The notes below the pieces were generated by a model. It saw only the letters and a list, made by a program, of their open reading frames with translations, was not told the origin of the DNA and ran no database searches. From Pseudideonella sakaiensis (GTDB taxonomy: Bacteria; Pseudomonadota; Gammaproteobacteria; Burkholderiales; Burkholderiaceae_C), in the NCBI RefSeq assembly GCF_001293525.1, contig NZ_BBYR01000068.1:1-58775 (forward strand): 58,775 nucleotides of DNA, written 5' to 3'. Both the position numbers and the translations under genes were made by a program. Positions 1 through 8,631 of this stretch are shown here, piece after piece. Positions within the stretch are counted from its first letter, which is position 1, and every line of letters starts with the position of its first letter.

Positions 1-294
1 CTGCCGCTGTCGGCCTTCGCGCAGGGCCTGCCGACCATGGAAGACCCATCGCGCGGCCAGGGCAGCGGCATCCTGCAGACCTTGCAGAACTACGGCTACG
101 ACATCGTGCTGCTGATCGCGCTGCTGGTGGTCGCCTCGATGTTCGTCGGTGTCTGCTATCACGCCTACACGCGCTACTCGGAGATCCACACCGGCCGCGC
201 CACCTGGGGCCAGTTCGGCCTGACGGTCGCCGTGGGCGCGATCCTGCTGGTGGTCGGCATCTGGCTGCTCACCAAGGCCACCGGCGTGCTGTAA
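1..294 (+). CDS. ICE membrane protein, PFL_4702 family (5' end outside window)
   Basis: The frame is open from base 1 and reads LPLSAFAQGLPTMEDPS, so the gene starts left of the window; AFAQ looks like the end of a signal peptide. The remainder has two hydrophobic spans (DIVLLIALLVVASMFVG and LTVAVGAILLVVGIWLL) around a short polar loop containing YSEI and TW, the layout of the TIGR03745 small membrane proteins of PFGI-1-class conjugative elements. It probably belongs to the inner-membrane part of the mating-pair machinery, in the position of a VirB2/VirB3-like protein. It is 12 bp upstream of the next transfer gene and clearly in the same operon. An internal ATG at 37 is probably not the real start. 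Confidence 0.85.
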   Translation: MPLSAFAQGLPTMEDPSRGQGSGILQTLQNYGYDIVLLIALLVVASMFVGVCYHAYTRYSEIHTGRATWGQFGLTVAVGAILLVVGIWLLTKATGVL

Positions 295-306
295 GGGCGA
301 CAAACG

Positions 307-717
307 ATGGCCGTCCCTTCGGAGACCCCGCGCGACACGCTGGTGACCTTTCTGCCGCACCGGCTGAACCGCCAGCCGGTGGTCGTGCGCGGGCTGACCG
401 CCGACGAGTTGTGGATCTGCGCCGGCCTGTCGGCCGCAGCCGGGTTCGCGCTCGGCCTGCCGCTGGCCTGGTTCACGCACAGCATCGCCATGGTGCCCAC
501 GCTGATCGTCGCCGGCATCGCGCTGGGCGTCTTCATCGGCGGTGGCTTCCTGCGCGCGCAGAAGCGCGGCCGGCCCGACACCTGGCTGTACCGGCAGCTC
601 CAGTGGCGGCTGGCATTGCGGCACCCGGCGCTGGCAGCGCTCCTGGGCGGCCAGCGCCTCATCACCCGCTCGGGCTACTGGACGACCCGGCGCAATGCCG
701 ATCGAGGTGCGCCATGA
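307..717 (+). CDS. conjugative transfer region protein, TIGR03750 family
   Basis: 136 residues. An N-terminal polar stretch (residues about 1-30, with FLPHRLNRQPVV) is followed by two adjacent hydrophobic segments (about 35-57 and 62-80) and a basic C-terminal tail. This small two-TM protein (DUF3487 type) sits at this place in every PFGI-1-like transfer operon and resembles TraL/VirB3-type T4SS components. It overlaps the next gene by 4 bp (ATGA), so translation is probably coupled. Family assignment comes from layout and motif recollection, not from an alignment. Confidence 0.8.
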   Translation: MAVPSETPRDTLVTFLPHRLNRQPVVVRGLTADELWICAGLSAAAGFALGLPLAWFTHSIAMVPTLIVAGIALGVFIGGGFLRAQKRGRPDTWLYRQLQWRLALRHPALAALLGGQRLITRSGYWTTRRNADRGAP

Positions 718-1406
718 GCCGTTTCAAGAACGAGATTGCGCACCTGCAGGCGCACGTGAAGACGCTGCGTCTGGGGGCCGGCGCGTTGTTCGCGGTGGCG
801 CTGCTGCTCGGCTTCGGCTGGTGGAGTGCGCCGAAGAGTCTGACCATCCATGTGCCGCCGGACTTGCGCGCGGGCAGCACGCGCAAGTGGTGGGACGTGC
901 CGCCCGAGAGCGTGTATGCCTTCTCGTTCTACATCTGGCAGCAGGTACAGCGCTGGCCCACGAACGGCGAAGAGGACTACCCGCGCAACCTGCGCGCGCT
1001 GTCGGCCTACCTGACGCCGAGCTGCCGGGCCTTTCTGCAACAGGACTACGAGTACCGGCGCGCCAGTGGCGAGCTGCGTCAGCGCGTGCGCGGCATCTAC
1101 GAGATTCCCGGCCGCGGCTACGGCGATGATCCGGCCACGCGCGTCAAGGTGGTTTCCGACCGCGATTGGATCGTCACGCTCGACGTGAGCGCGGACGAAT
1201 ACTACGGCTCCGAGCAGGTCAAGCGCGCTCTGGTGCGCTACCCCATCAAGGTCGTCCGGCTGGACATCGACCCCGAGCGCAACCCCTTCGGCCTGGCGCT
1301 GGACTGCTACGCCGGCGCACCCCAGCGCATCGAACCGCCGCCGACGCCGACCCAGGCCGGCGCGCCCGCCAACGCCTCCGGCCACCTGCAGGGAGACTCC
1401 CCATGA
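714..1406 (+). CDS. ICE transfer protein, PFL_4703 family (TraE/VirB8-like)
   Basis: 230 residues from the ATG at 714, which overlaps the preceding stop and has a GAGGTGC Shine-Dalgarno-like element upstream. One N-terminal membrane anchor (about residues 20-42, LGAGALFAVALLLGFGWW) is followed by a periplasmic domain beginning with IHVPPDLRAG and WWDVPPESVYAF, typical of TIGR03746 (DUF2895) proteins. By analogy with TraE/VirB8 it should be an inner-membrane assembly factor of the conjugation channel. It overlaps the next gene by 4 bp (ATGA). Confidence 0.85.
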   Translation: MSRFKNEIAHLQAHVKTLRLGAGALFAVALLLGFGWWSAPKSLTIHVPPDLRAGSTRKWWDVPPESVYAFSFYIWQQVQRWPTNGEEDYPRNLRALSAYLTPSCRAFLQQDYEYRRASGELRQRVRGIYEIPGRGYGDDPATRVKVVSDRDWIVTLDVSADEYYGSEQVKRALVRYPIKVVRLDIDPERNPFGLALDCYAGAPQRIEPPPTPTQAGAPANASGHLQGDSP

Positions 1407-2317
1407 AGCCCATTGCCTTGTCGGCCCTGGCCGGCGTCCTGCTGATCCTCGGTTTCGTGCCGGCCAGCCAGGCCGTGGAAATCCTGCGCTGGGAGCGCCT
1501 GCCCCTGCCGGTGCCGCTGGTGGTCGGTCAGGAGCGCGTGGTCTTCATCGACCGCAATGTGCGCGTCGGCGTGCCGGCAAGCGTCGGCGACCATCTACGT
1601 GTGCAGAGTGCGGGCGGCGCGATCTACCTGCGGGCGAGCGAGCCGATTCCGCCCACGCGGCTGCAACTGCAGGACGTGGAATCCGGCGCGCTGATCCTGC
1701 TCGACATCGCCGCCGAGCCGGCGAAGGACGGCCAGGCGCCGCTGGAGCCGGTGCGCATCGTGGAAGCGGCAGCCCCCGCGAAGCGCTACGGCGGCGGTGC
1801 AGCAAGCGGTGCGGACGAGCAGGCCGATGCGCCCGCAGACAAATCCGTTCCCCGGCGCGAAACGCCGGTACCGGTCGTGCTGACGCGCCATGCCGCACAG
1901 AACCTGTACGCGCCGCTGCGCACCGTCGAGCCGGTCGCCGGCATCGGGCGCGTAAACCTGCGCCGCGACCTCGCGCTGGACACCTTGCTGCCGACGCTGC
2001 CGGTGCACGCGCGGGCACTGGCCGCGTGGCGCCTGGAAGACCAGTGGGTGACGGCCGTGCGACTCACCAACACCTCGGCGCGCTGGCTCGATCTCGACCC
2101 GCGCGCCCTGCAGGGGAACTTCGTGGCGGCGACCTTCCAGCATCCCAACCTGGGGCCGGCCGGCACCGCGTCCGACACCACGGTGCTCTACCTGGTCACG
2201 CGCGGGCACGGCCTGGCCGAGTCGCTGCTGCCGGCGCTGAGCCCGATCGACGCCACCGTGAACCTGGCGCCGGCCGCCGCGGCCGGCTCGACCGGAGGAG
2301 CGCGCGATGAAGAGTAA
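1403..2317 (+). CDS. ICE transfer protein, PFL_4704 family (TraK/VirB9-like)
   Basis: 304 residues. It starts with a Sec signal peptide (MKPIALSALAGVLLILGFVP, cleaved near ASQA-VE) and is otherwise soluble, which suits a periplasmic or outer-membrane-associated channel protein. Features of TIGR03749 (DUF3438) include the early motif EILRWERLPLPVPL and a C-terminal part rich in FQHPNLGPAGT. TraK/VirB9 proteins occupy the equivalent place in other systems. The 3' end overlaps the next gene by 11 bp. Confidence 0.85.
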   Translation: MKPIALSALAGVLLILGFVPASQAVEILRWERLPLPVPLVVGQERVVFIDRNVRVGVPASVGDHLRVQSAGGAIYLRASEPIPPTRLQLQDVESGALILLDIAAEPAKDGQAPLEPVRIVEAAAPAKRYGGGAASGADEQADAPADKSVPRRETPVPVVLTRHAAQNLYAPLRTVEPVAGIGRVNLRRDLALDTLLPTLPVHARALAAWRLEDQWVTAVRLTNTSARWLDLDPRALQGNFVAATFQHPNLGPAGTASDTTVLYLVTRGHGLAESLLPALSPIDATVNLAPAAAAGSTGGARDEE

Positions 2318-3740
2318 TCCGCTGCTCAAGTGGCTGCTGATCCCGATGGCGCTGCTGCTGGTGTTCGTCGGCATCAAGCTGTTCTCCGGCGCCCCCGGCG
2401 GCCAACCCGCCCCCAAGGGCACGGCCAGTACGCTCACGCCCGAGGAGATGAAAGCCCTGGGCATCGCAGGCGACACGCCGCGCGATACCGTTGCCACGCT
2501 GGTGGCCCAGGTGAAGCAGTTGCGCACGGAGCTGCAGAGCGCGCTCGGCGACAACAAGCAGCACAAGGCCGAGAACGAGCGCCTGCGTGCGCGGGAAAGC
2601 GCGATCGACCAACGCATCCAGAGCGCGCTGGAAGGCGAGCGCAACCGTCTGGAGCAGGAACGCACCCAGGTGGCCAGCGACAGGCAGCAGACCCAGGGGC
2701 TGCTGCAGGATCTACAGCGGCAACTGGACGGCCTTTCCGGCAAGGGTGGCCCGTCCGACCTGCCCGTCGGGCTGGGGCTGGAAGAGGGTGACAGCAAGCG
2801 CTTGAACCGCAGCACCAGTGGCACGCAGTGGGTCGAGCCCGACGATGCCAAGGTCGACGCCAAGAGCGGCAGCAAGGAGCCGAGCTTTCCCCTGAGCTTC
2901 GGGCCAGCCCAGAAAAGCCTGTCGGCCGCAGTGGAGTCCGTCGCCGACGTCGGCAGCCGCGCGGTGGGCGCATCCACGAAGGCGGTCTACACCGTGCCGT
3001 CGAACTCGACACTCATGGGCTCGATTGCCATGACGGCGCTGATCGGGCGCGTGCCGATCGATGGAACCGTCAACGACCCGTACCCGTTCAAGGTGCTGAT
3101 CGGCCCGGACAACCTCACCGCCAACGGCATCGACATTCCCGATGTGGCCGGCGCCGTGGTCAGCGGCACGGCCTCGGGCGACTGGACGCTCTCGTGCGTG
3201 CGCGGGCAAATCCGCTCGGTCACGTTCGTGTTCCAGGACGGCACCATCCGCACGGTGCCGGAGGACAGCAGCAAGGGCAGTAGCAGCGGCGGCAACTCGG
3301 GGCACAACGGCGCCAGCATCCAAGGCGGCCTGGGCTGGATCAGCGACCCCTACGGCATTCCCTGCGTCAGCGGCGAGCGGCGCAGCAACGCCCAGCAGTA
3401 CCTGGGCAGCCAGGCACTCATCACCGCGGCCGGCGCCGGCGCGGCCTCGCTCATCAAGTCCGACAACGGCAGCGTGGCCGTGGTCGCCAACAGCAACGGC
3501 TCGCTGGGCACCGTCGGCATCAGCGGCAACGAAGCGATGGGCCGCATCCTCGCGGGCGGCGTGCGCGACATGGCCGATTGGGTCAACAAGCTCTACGGCC
3601 AGGCCTTCGCGGCGGTCTACGTGCAGCCTGGCGCCAGGGTGGCCGTGCATCTGGAGCAGCCGCTCGACATCGACTACGACGCCAAGGGGCGTCGGGTCCA
3701 CCAACGCACCGGAGAAGCCCATGCCTCGGATCTGGATTGA
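2307..3740 (+). CDS. ICE transfer protein, PFL_4705 family (TraB/VirB10-like)
   Basis: 477 residues. A short N-terminal TM (about 8-24) is followed by a long charged helical region (about residues 60-155, rich in E, R and Q, likely coiled coil with LEGERNRLEQERTQVASD) and then a beta-rich C-terminal domain containing VYTVPSNSTLMGSIAMTALIGRVPI. This matches the TraB/VirB10 layout (anchor, periplasmic rod, outer-membrane cap) and the TIGR03752 family. The start overlaps the preceding gene; the 3' end overlaps the lipoprotein gene by 20 bp. Confidence 0.87.
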   Translation: MKSNPLLKWLLIPMALLLVFVGIKLFSGAPGGQPAPKGTASTLTPEEMKALGIAGDTPRDTVATLVAQVKQLRTELQSALGDNKQHKAENERLRARESAIDQRIQSALEGERNRLEQERTQVASDRQQTQGLLQDLQRQLDGLSGKGGPSDLPVGLGLEEGDSKRLNRSTSGTQWVEPDDAKVDAKSGSKEPSFPLSFGPAQKSLSAAVESVADVGSRAVGASTKAVYTVPSNSTLMGSIAMTALIGRVPIDGTVNDPYPFKVLIGPDNLTANGIDIPDVAGAVVSGTASGDWTLSCVRGQIRSVTFVFQDGTIRTVPEDSSKGSSSGGNSGHNGASIQGGLGWISDPYGIPCVSGERRSNAQQYLGSQALITAAGAGAASLIKSDNGSVAVVANSNGSLGTVGISGNEAMGRILAGGVRDMADWVNKLYGQAFAAVYVQPGARVAVHLEQPLDIDYDAKGRRVHQRTGEAHASDLD

Positions 3741-4155
3741 CACGGCCGCCGTGCTGCTGGCGGCCACTCTGCTCGGCGGCTGCGCCACCAGCAAGGAGAA
3801 GCTGCTGCCGCACGGCGACAGCACCATGCTCGACATCTGGCATCAGGAGACCGGCGGCAGCGCGGGCGGCGGCCAAGCCGCCCGGCAACTGCTCGATGCG
3901 CGCCAGGGCCTGCGCCGGCCGCTGACCGAGGCCGCTGTGCAGGCAACGCCCGGCATGCAGGCGCGCTACACCCGTACCGCGCAGAACGAGATCTACCGCC
4001 AGTTCCACCGCCTGCCGAACCCCGACCTGGTGATGTACGTATTCCCGCACCTGGTGGGCACCGACCCGGTGCCGGTGCCCGGCTACAGCACGGTGTTCCC
4101 GCTCTACCAGCGCGTGCAGTACGCGATGCCGGGCGAGCGCGTGGAGGACTACTGA
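3721..4155 (+). CDS. conjugative transfer region lipoprotein, TIGR03751 family (TraV-like)
   Basis: 144 residues. The N-terminus carries a signal peptide with lipobox LLGGC (Cys about 20), so this is an outer-membrane lipoprotein. The mature part holds HGDSTMLDIWHQETGG and ends with PVPGYSTVFPLYQRVQYAMPGE, features I associate with the TIGR03751 family, the functional counterpart of TraV/VirB7 that stabilises the outer ring. The stop overlaps the start of the ATPase gene by one base (TGATG). Confidence 0.85.
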   Translation: MPRIWIDTAAVLLAATLLGGCATSKEKLLPHGDSTMLDIWHQETGGSAGGGQAARQLLDARQGLRRPLTEAAVQATPGMQARYTRTAQNEIYRQFHRLPNPDLVMYVFPHLVGTDPVPVPGYSTVFPLYQRVQYAMPGERVEDY

Positions 4156-7034
4156 TGGCCTGGTGGTCACGCAAGCCCGGCGCATCGCCTGCTGACGCCG
4201 TGGATGCGGCCGATGATGCCTGGGCACGGCACGTAACGGCCCTGGCGGCACAGGGTGTCGCCGAGCCGGGCAGCGCGCTCGGCCGGGGCCAGCGCAGGCC
4301 GGCCACCCAGGCCGACCACGATGCGCTCTATGGCGTCGCGCCGTCGTTCGCGGACTTGCTGCCCTGGGTCGAGTACCTGCCCGGCAGCAAGTGCATGCTG
4401 CTGGAAGACGGCCAGTCGGTGGCGGCCTTCTTCGAGCTGGCGCCGGTCGGCACCGAGGGCCGCGAGATGGCCTGGCTATGGCAGGCGCGCGATGCGCTGG
4501 AGAACGCCCTGCAGGACTCCTTCGACGAGTTGGACGACAACCCATGGGTGGTGCAGCTCTACGCCCAGGACGAGGCCGACTGGGACAACTATCTGCGCTC
4601 CCTGGCGAACTATCTGCAGCCACGTGCGCAGGGCAGCGCGTTCAGCGACTTCTACCTGCGCTTCTTCGCCCATCACCTGCGGGCCATCGCCAAGCCGGGT
4701 GGCCTGTTCGAAGACACCACGGTGACGCGCCTGCCGTGGCGCGGCCAGGTGCGGCGCGTGCGCATGGTGGTCTACCGCCGCACGTCCGCGGCCCCGACCC
4801 CACGGCGCGGCCAGTCGCCCGAGCAGGCGCTGACCACGATCTGCGACCGCCTCGTCGGCGGGCTGGCGAATGCCGGCGTGAAGGCCCGGCGTCTCGGCGC
4901 GGCGGACATTCACGCCTGGCTGCTGCGCTGGTTCAACCCGAATCCGACCTTGCTCGGCGCCACTGCCGAAGACCGGGAACGCTTCTACGCGCTGACCCGC
5001 TATCCGGAAGAGCGGGAGGAGGGCGAGATCGAACTCGCCAGCGGCACCGACTTCGCACAACGGCTGTTCTTCGGCCAGCCCCGTTCGGACGTGCCCAACG
5101 GCCTGTGGTTCTTCGACGGCATGCCGCATCGGGTGATCGTGATGGATCGCCTGCGCACGCCACCCGTGACGGGCCATCTGACGGGCGAGACGCGCAAAGG
5201 CGGCGATGCCATGAACGCGCTGTTCGACCAGATGCCCGAGGACACCGTGATGTGCCTGACGCTGGTCGCCACACCCCAGGACGTGCTGGAGGCACACCTC
5301 AACCACCTCGCCAGGAAGGCCGTCGGCGAGACCCTGGCCTCGGAGCAGACGCGGCAGGACGTGCAGCAGGCGCGCGGCCTGATCGGCAGCGCGCACAAGC
5401 TCTACCGCGGCGCGCTGGCGTTCTACCTGCGCGGCCGCGACCTGGCCCAGCTCGATGCGCGCGGCCTGCAGCTCGTCAACGTGATGCTCAACGCCGGCCT
5501 GCAACCGGTACGCGAAGAGGACGAGGTGGCGCCGCTGAACAGCTATCTGCGCTGGCTGCCGTGCGTGTTCGATCCGGCTGCCGACAAGCGCCAGTGGTAC
5601 ACCCAGCTCATGTTCGCGCAACATGCGGCGAACCTGGCGCCGGTCTGGGGCCGCAGCCAGGGCACGGGGCATCCGGGCATCACGTTCTTCAACCGCGGCG
5701 GCGGCCCGATCACCTTCGATCCGTTGAACCGCCTCGACCGGCAGATGAACGCGCATCTATTCCTGTTCGGCCCCACGGGTTCGGGCAAGAGCGCGACGCT
5801 CAACAACATCCTGAACCAGGTGACGGCGATCTACCGGCCGCGCCTGTTCATCGTCGAGGCGGGCAACAGCTTCGGCCTGTTCGGCGACTTCGCGGCACGG
5901 CTGGGCCTCACCGTGCATCGCGTGAAACTTGCGCCGGGCGCGGGCGTCAGTCTGGCTCCGTTCGCCGACGCCTGGCGCCTGGTCGATACGCCGAGCCAGG
6001 TACAGACGCTGGACGCCGATGCCCTCGACGAAGACCAGCCCGATGCCGGCATGGCCGTGGAAGGCGACGAGCAGCGCGACGTGCTCGGCGAACTTGAGAT
6101 CACTGCACGGCTGATGATCACCGGCGGCGAGGACAAGGAAGAAGCGCGCATGACGCGCGCCGACCGCAGCCTGATCCGCCAGTGCATTCTCGATGCGGCA
6201 CAGCATTGCGTGGCGGACAGACGCACGGTGCTCACGCGCGATGTGCGCGACGCGCTTCGCGAGCGCGCCCGCGACGCCACGCTGCCGGAGATGCGGCGCG
6301 CACGGCTGCTGGAGATGGCCGACGCCATGGACATGTTCTGCCAGGGCGTGGACGGCGAGATGTTCGACCGCTCCGGCACGCCGTGGCCCGAGGCGGACAT
6401 CACCATCGTGGACCTGGCCACCTTCGCGCGCGAGGGCTACAACGCCCAACTCTCGATTGCCTACATCTCGCTCATCAACACCGTCAACAACATCGCCGAG
6501 CGCGACCAGTTCCTGGGCCGCCCGATCATCAACGTGACGGACGAAGGCCACATCATCACGAAGAACCCGCTGCTCGCGCCCTACGTGGTCAAGATCACCA
6601 AGATGTGGCGCAAGCTCGGCGCCTGGTTCTGGCTCGCCACGCAGAACCTGGACGACCTGCCGAAAGCGGCCGAGCCCATGCTCAACATGATCGAGTGGTG
6701 GATCTGCCTGTCGATGCCACCCGATGAAGTCGAGAAGATCGCGCGCTTCCGCGAACTCAACGCTTCGCAGAAGGCGCTGATGCTCTCGGCACGCAAGGAA
6801 GCCGGCAAGTTCAGCGAGGGCGTCATCCTGTCCAAGTCGATGGAGGTGCTGTTCCGCGCCGTGCCGCCCAGCCTCTACCTGGCGATGGCGATGACCGAAC
6901 CCGAGGAGAAGGCCGAACGCTTCCAGTTGATGCAGCAGCACGGCATCAGCGAACTGGATGCCGCCTTCCGCGTGGCCGAGAAGATCGACCGTGCGCGGGG
7001 CATCGAACCCCTGGCGCTGGACACGTTGGCCTGA
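4155..7034 (+). CDS. conjugative transfer ATPase, VirB4/TraC type (PFL_4706 family)
   Basis: 959 residues, normal for the TIGR03744 family. The Walker A motif GPTGSGKSATLNN lies near residue 540 and a Walker B-like stretch IINVTDEGHII near residue 790; a further conserved segment WFWLATQNLDDLP follows, as in TraC/VirB4 ATPases. The N-terminal half (to about residue 450) is the domain that contacts the inner-membrane complex. The protein powers pilus biogenesis and substrate transfer at the inner membrane. An insertion of acidic residues around 620-650 (between the A and B motifs) is common in this class. It is followed after 13 bp by the thiol protein gene. Confidence 0.93.
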   Translation: MAWWSRKPGASPADAVDAADDAWARHVTALAAQGVAEPGSALGRGQRRPATQADHDALYGVAPSFADLLPWVEYLPGSKCMLLEDGQSVAAFFELAPVGTEGREMAWLWQARDALENALQDSFDELDDNPWVVQLYAQDEADWDNYLRSLANYLQPRAQGSAFSDFYLRFFAHHLRAIAKPGGLFEDTTVTRLPWRGQVRRVRMVVYRRTSAAPTPRRGQSPEQALTTICDRLVGGLANAGVKARRLGAADIHAWLLRWFNPNPTLLGATAEDRERFYALTRYPEEREEGEIELASGTDFAQRLFFGQPRSDVPNGLWFFDGMPHRVIVMDRLRTPPVTGHLTGETRKGGDAMNALFDQMPEDTVMCLTLVATPQDVLEAHLNHLARKAVGETLASEQTRQDVQQARGLIGSAHKLYRGALAFYLRGRDLAQLDARGLQLVNVMLNAGLQPVREEDEVAPLNSYLRWLPCVFDPAADKRQWYTQLMFAQHAANLAPVWGRSQGTGHPGITFFNRGGGPITFDPLNRLDRQMNAHLFLFGPTGSGKSATLNNILNQVTAIYRPRLFIVEAGNSFGLFGDFAARLGLTVHRVKLAPGAGVSLAPFADAWRLVDTPSQVQTLDADALDEDQPDAGMAVEGDEQRDVLGELEITARLMITGGEDKEEARMTRADRSLIRQCILDAAQHCVADRRTVLTRDVRDALRERARDATLPEMRRARLLEMADAMDMFCQGVDGEMFDRSGTPWPEADITIVDLATFAREGYNAQLSIAYISLINTVNNIAERDQFLGRPIINVTDEGHIITKNPLLAPYVVKITKMWRKLGAWFWLATQNLDDLPKAAEPMLNMIEWWICLSMPPDEVEKIARFRELNASQKALMLSARKEAGKFSEGVILSKSMEVLFRAVPPSLYLAMAMTEPEEKAERFQLMQQHGISELDAAFRVAEKIDRARGIEPLALDTLA

Positions 7035-7047
7035 CGGGAGCAACACG

Positions 7048-7791
7048 ATGCGCATGCCTTCATTCGCCCGCCGTCATCCCTGGATCGGTCTGCTGATCGT
7101 GGCGACGATTGGGGTTGCCTCGTGGATGCTGCTGCGCGCGCCGCATCCGGCAACCGAGTCCATGCCCCTGGCCGCCGCCGGGTCCGAAGCGTCGAAACCG
7201 GCCGGCCCGCCCTGGCTGTATGGCCGTGCCGATGCGCGCTTCACGGTGGTCGGGTACGCCGACCTGGAGTGTCCGTACTGCCGGGCCTACTTCCCCGCGC
7301 TCAAGCGCTGGATCGACGCCCATCCCGAGGTGAACTGGCAGTGGCACCACCTGCCGCTGTCCATGCACGAGCCGGCCGCGACCGCCGGGGCACGCCTGGC
7401 CGAGTGCGCGGGCGAGACTGGCGGACATGCCGCGTTCTGGCAGGCCGTGGCGTGGCTCTACTCGAACACCCGTGGCGACGGCCAGGGCCTGCCGGAGGGC
7501 CTGCGCTATCCCGACCTCACGCCAGCCATGCAGGGTTGTCTCGACAGCGTGCGCCCGGATGCCGTAGTCCATGCCCAGGCGGTGGAAGCCGCACAGCAGG
7601 GCATAGCGGCCACGCCGGCCCTACAACTGCGCGACCGCGAGTCCGGCAAGACCCTCCTGCTGCACGGTCCCGTCGAAGGCGATGCCTTGCTGTCGGCCAT
7701 CGACCTGCTCGCCGCCGGCAGCACGACCGCAGCCGAACCCGCCCATTCCCCAGACATGCCCGCCGGCGTTGCCGGTGACATGCCCAGGTAG
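7048..7791 (+). CDS. DsbA/thioredoxin-fold disulfide protein of the transfer operon
   Basis: 247 residues from the ATG at 7048, preceded by GGGAG. A membrane anchor or uncleaved signal (about residues 10-30) is followed by a DsbA-like domain starting VVGYADLECPYCRAYFP; the CPYC active site is near residue 76. The order of secondary elements (FP..KRWIDAHPEVNWQWHHLPLSMHEPA, later GIAATPALQL with a cis-Pro context) matches DsbA/DsbG oxidoreductases. It probably forms or isomerises disulfides in the cysteine-rich transfer proteins encoded downstream (15020-17381). Thiol proteins at this place are usual in PFGI-1-class ICEs. Confidence 0.85.
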   Translation: MRMPSFARRHPWIGLLIVATIGVASWMLLRAPHPATESMPLAAAGSEASKPAGPPWLYGRADARFTVVGYADLECPYCRAYFPALKRWIDAHPEVNWQWHHLPLSMHEPAATAGARLAECAGETGGHAAFWQAVAWLYSNTRGDGQGLPEGLRYPDLTPAMQGCLDSVRPDAVVHAQAVEAAQQGIAATPALQLRDRESGKTLLLHGPVEGDALLSAIDLLAAGSTTAAEPAHSPDMPAGVAGDMPR

Positions 7792-7929
7792 CCATCGATC
7801 TTCAAGGCTGCGGCGCGGCTCGTCCGCGTTGATCGAAACCCGTTCGCATCGCATCCCTTGACGCGAACAGCCACCGCATCCGCGGTGGTGGATGCCCGCT
7901 CGTCACCTGTTCCATCCCCATCGTCCCCA

Positions 7930-7945
7930 GGAGGGTTTGCCCTCC
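7930..7945 (+). promoter_or_regulatory. perfect hairpin in the leader of radC
   Basis: GGAGGG-TTTG-CCCTCC is a perfect 6-bp stem, 42 bp before the radC ribosome binding site. The right arm contains an anti-Shine-Dalgarno-like CCTCC that could also pair with the GGAGG at 7976-7980. The structure is visible in the sequence; a role in translation control is only an inference. Confidence 0.4.
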
Positions 7946-7986
7946 AGGGGCAGGCGCCCTCCGATCTCATCCATTGGAGGTTCGCC

Positions 7987-8481
7987 ATGTCTCTCGTCAT
8001 CGCCGACTCCCGCCCGGAGTCGCTCACCCTGATCGCCGCCCAGCACGAAGACTGGATCATCCGGCAGGCCATTACCCTGCTGGAGAACCGCGTGTTCAAG
8101 GCCGGTCCAGCGCTGGGCAGTCCCGCCGCCGTGCGCGACTACCTGCGCCTGAAACTGGTCGCGGAGCCGAACGAAATCTTCGCCGTCGTATTTCTCGACA
8201 GCCAGCACCAGGTGCTCGCCTTCGAGCCGCTGTTCAAGGGCACGGTCGACCAGACTTCGGTGTATCCGAGGGTGGTTGTCCAGCGTGCGCTGGCGCTCAA
8301 CGCTTCGGCGCTGATCCTGGCGCATCAGCACCCCTCGGGGACCACTGAGCCCTCGGCCGCTGATCGCGCGATCACCGAGCGGCTGAAGAGCGCCCTGGCC
8401 ACCGTCGATGTCCGGGTGCTGGATCACTTCATCGTCGGCAAGGGCAGCCCGTACTCGTTCGCCGAAGCCGGCTTGTTGTAG
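7987..8481 (+). CDS. radC: RadC-like JAB/MPN domain protein of the ICE
   Basis: 164 residues. The ATG at 7987 is chosen because GGAGG stands 6 bp upstream; the frame is open further but upstream codons look non-coding. The C-terminal half has the JAMM metal motif: AHQHPSG followed by Asp ten residues after the second His (HQH-x10-D), plus the upstream Glu in [10 protein letters not shown]. This is the RadC (UPF0758) family; despite the name it has no proven repair role, and ICE-borne copies are thought to act on DNA during transfer. It lies at the border between the transfer block and the chromate cargo, a known variable spot in this ICE class. Confidence 0.9.
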   Translation: MSLVIADSRPESLTLIAAQHEDWIIRQAITLLENRVFKAGPALGSPAAVRDYLRLKLVAEPNEIFAVVFLDSQHQVLAFEPLFKGTVDQTSVYPRVVVQRALALNASALILAHQHPSGTTEPSAADRAITERLKSALATVDVRVLDHFIVGKGSPYSFAEAGLL

Positions 8482-8485
8482 TCCG

Positions 8486-8511
8486 CAGGCGCCCCTTTCG
8501 GGGGGCGCCTG
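8486..8511 (+). terminator. hairpin terminator after radC
   Basis: CAGGCGCCCC, a TTTC loop, and the matching GGGGCGCCTG form a very stable 10-bp stem 5 bp after the radC stop, followed by a weakly T-rich TGCCTCTTG. It separates radC from the convergent chromate operon. The poly-T tail is short, so efficiency is uncertain. Confidence 0.6.
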
Positions 8512-8631
8512 TGCCTCTTGCCCCTCTCCACAAGAACTGCCGTGGAAAGTTCCGGTTGCCACGTTCGCGATGCGCTCTGTCTGATGGTCACGATTTTCGG
8601 AAGCGCGCCATGTGCTTGCGCGCGAGCGCTC

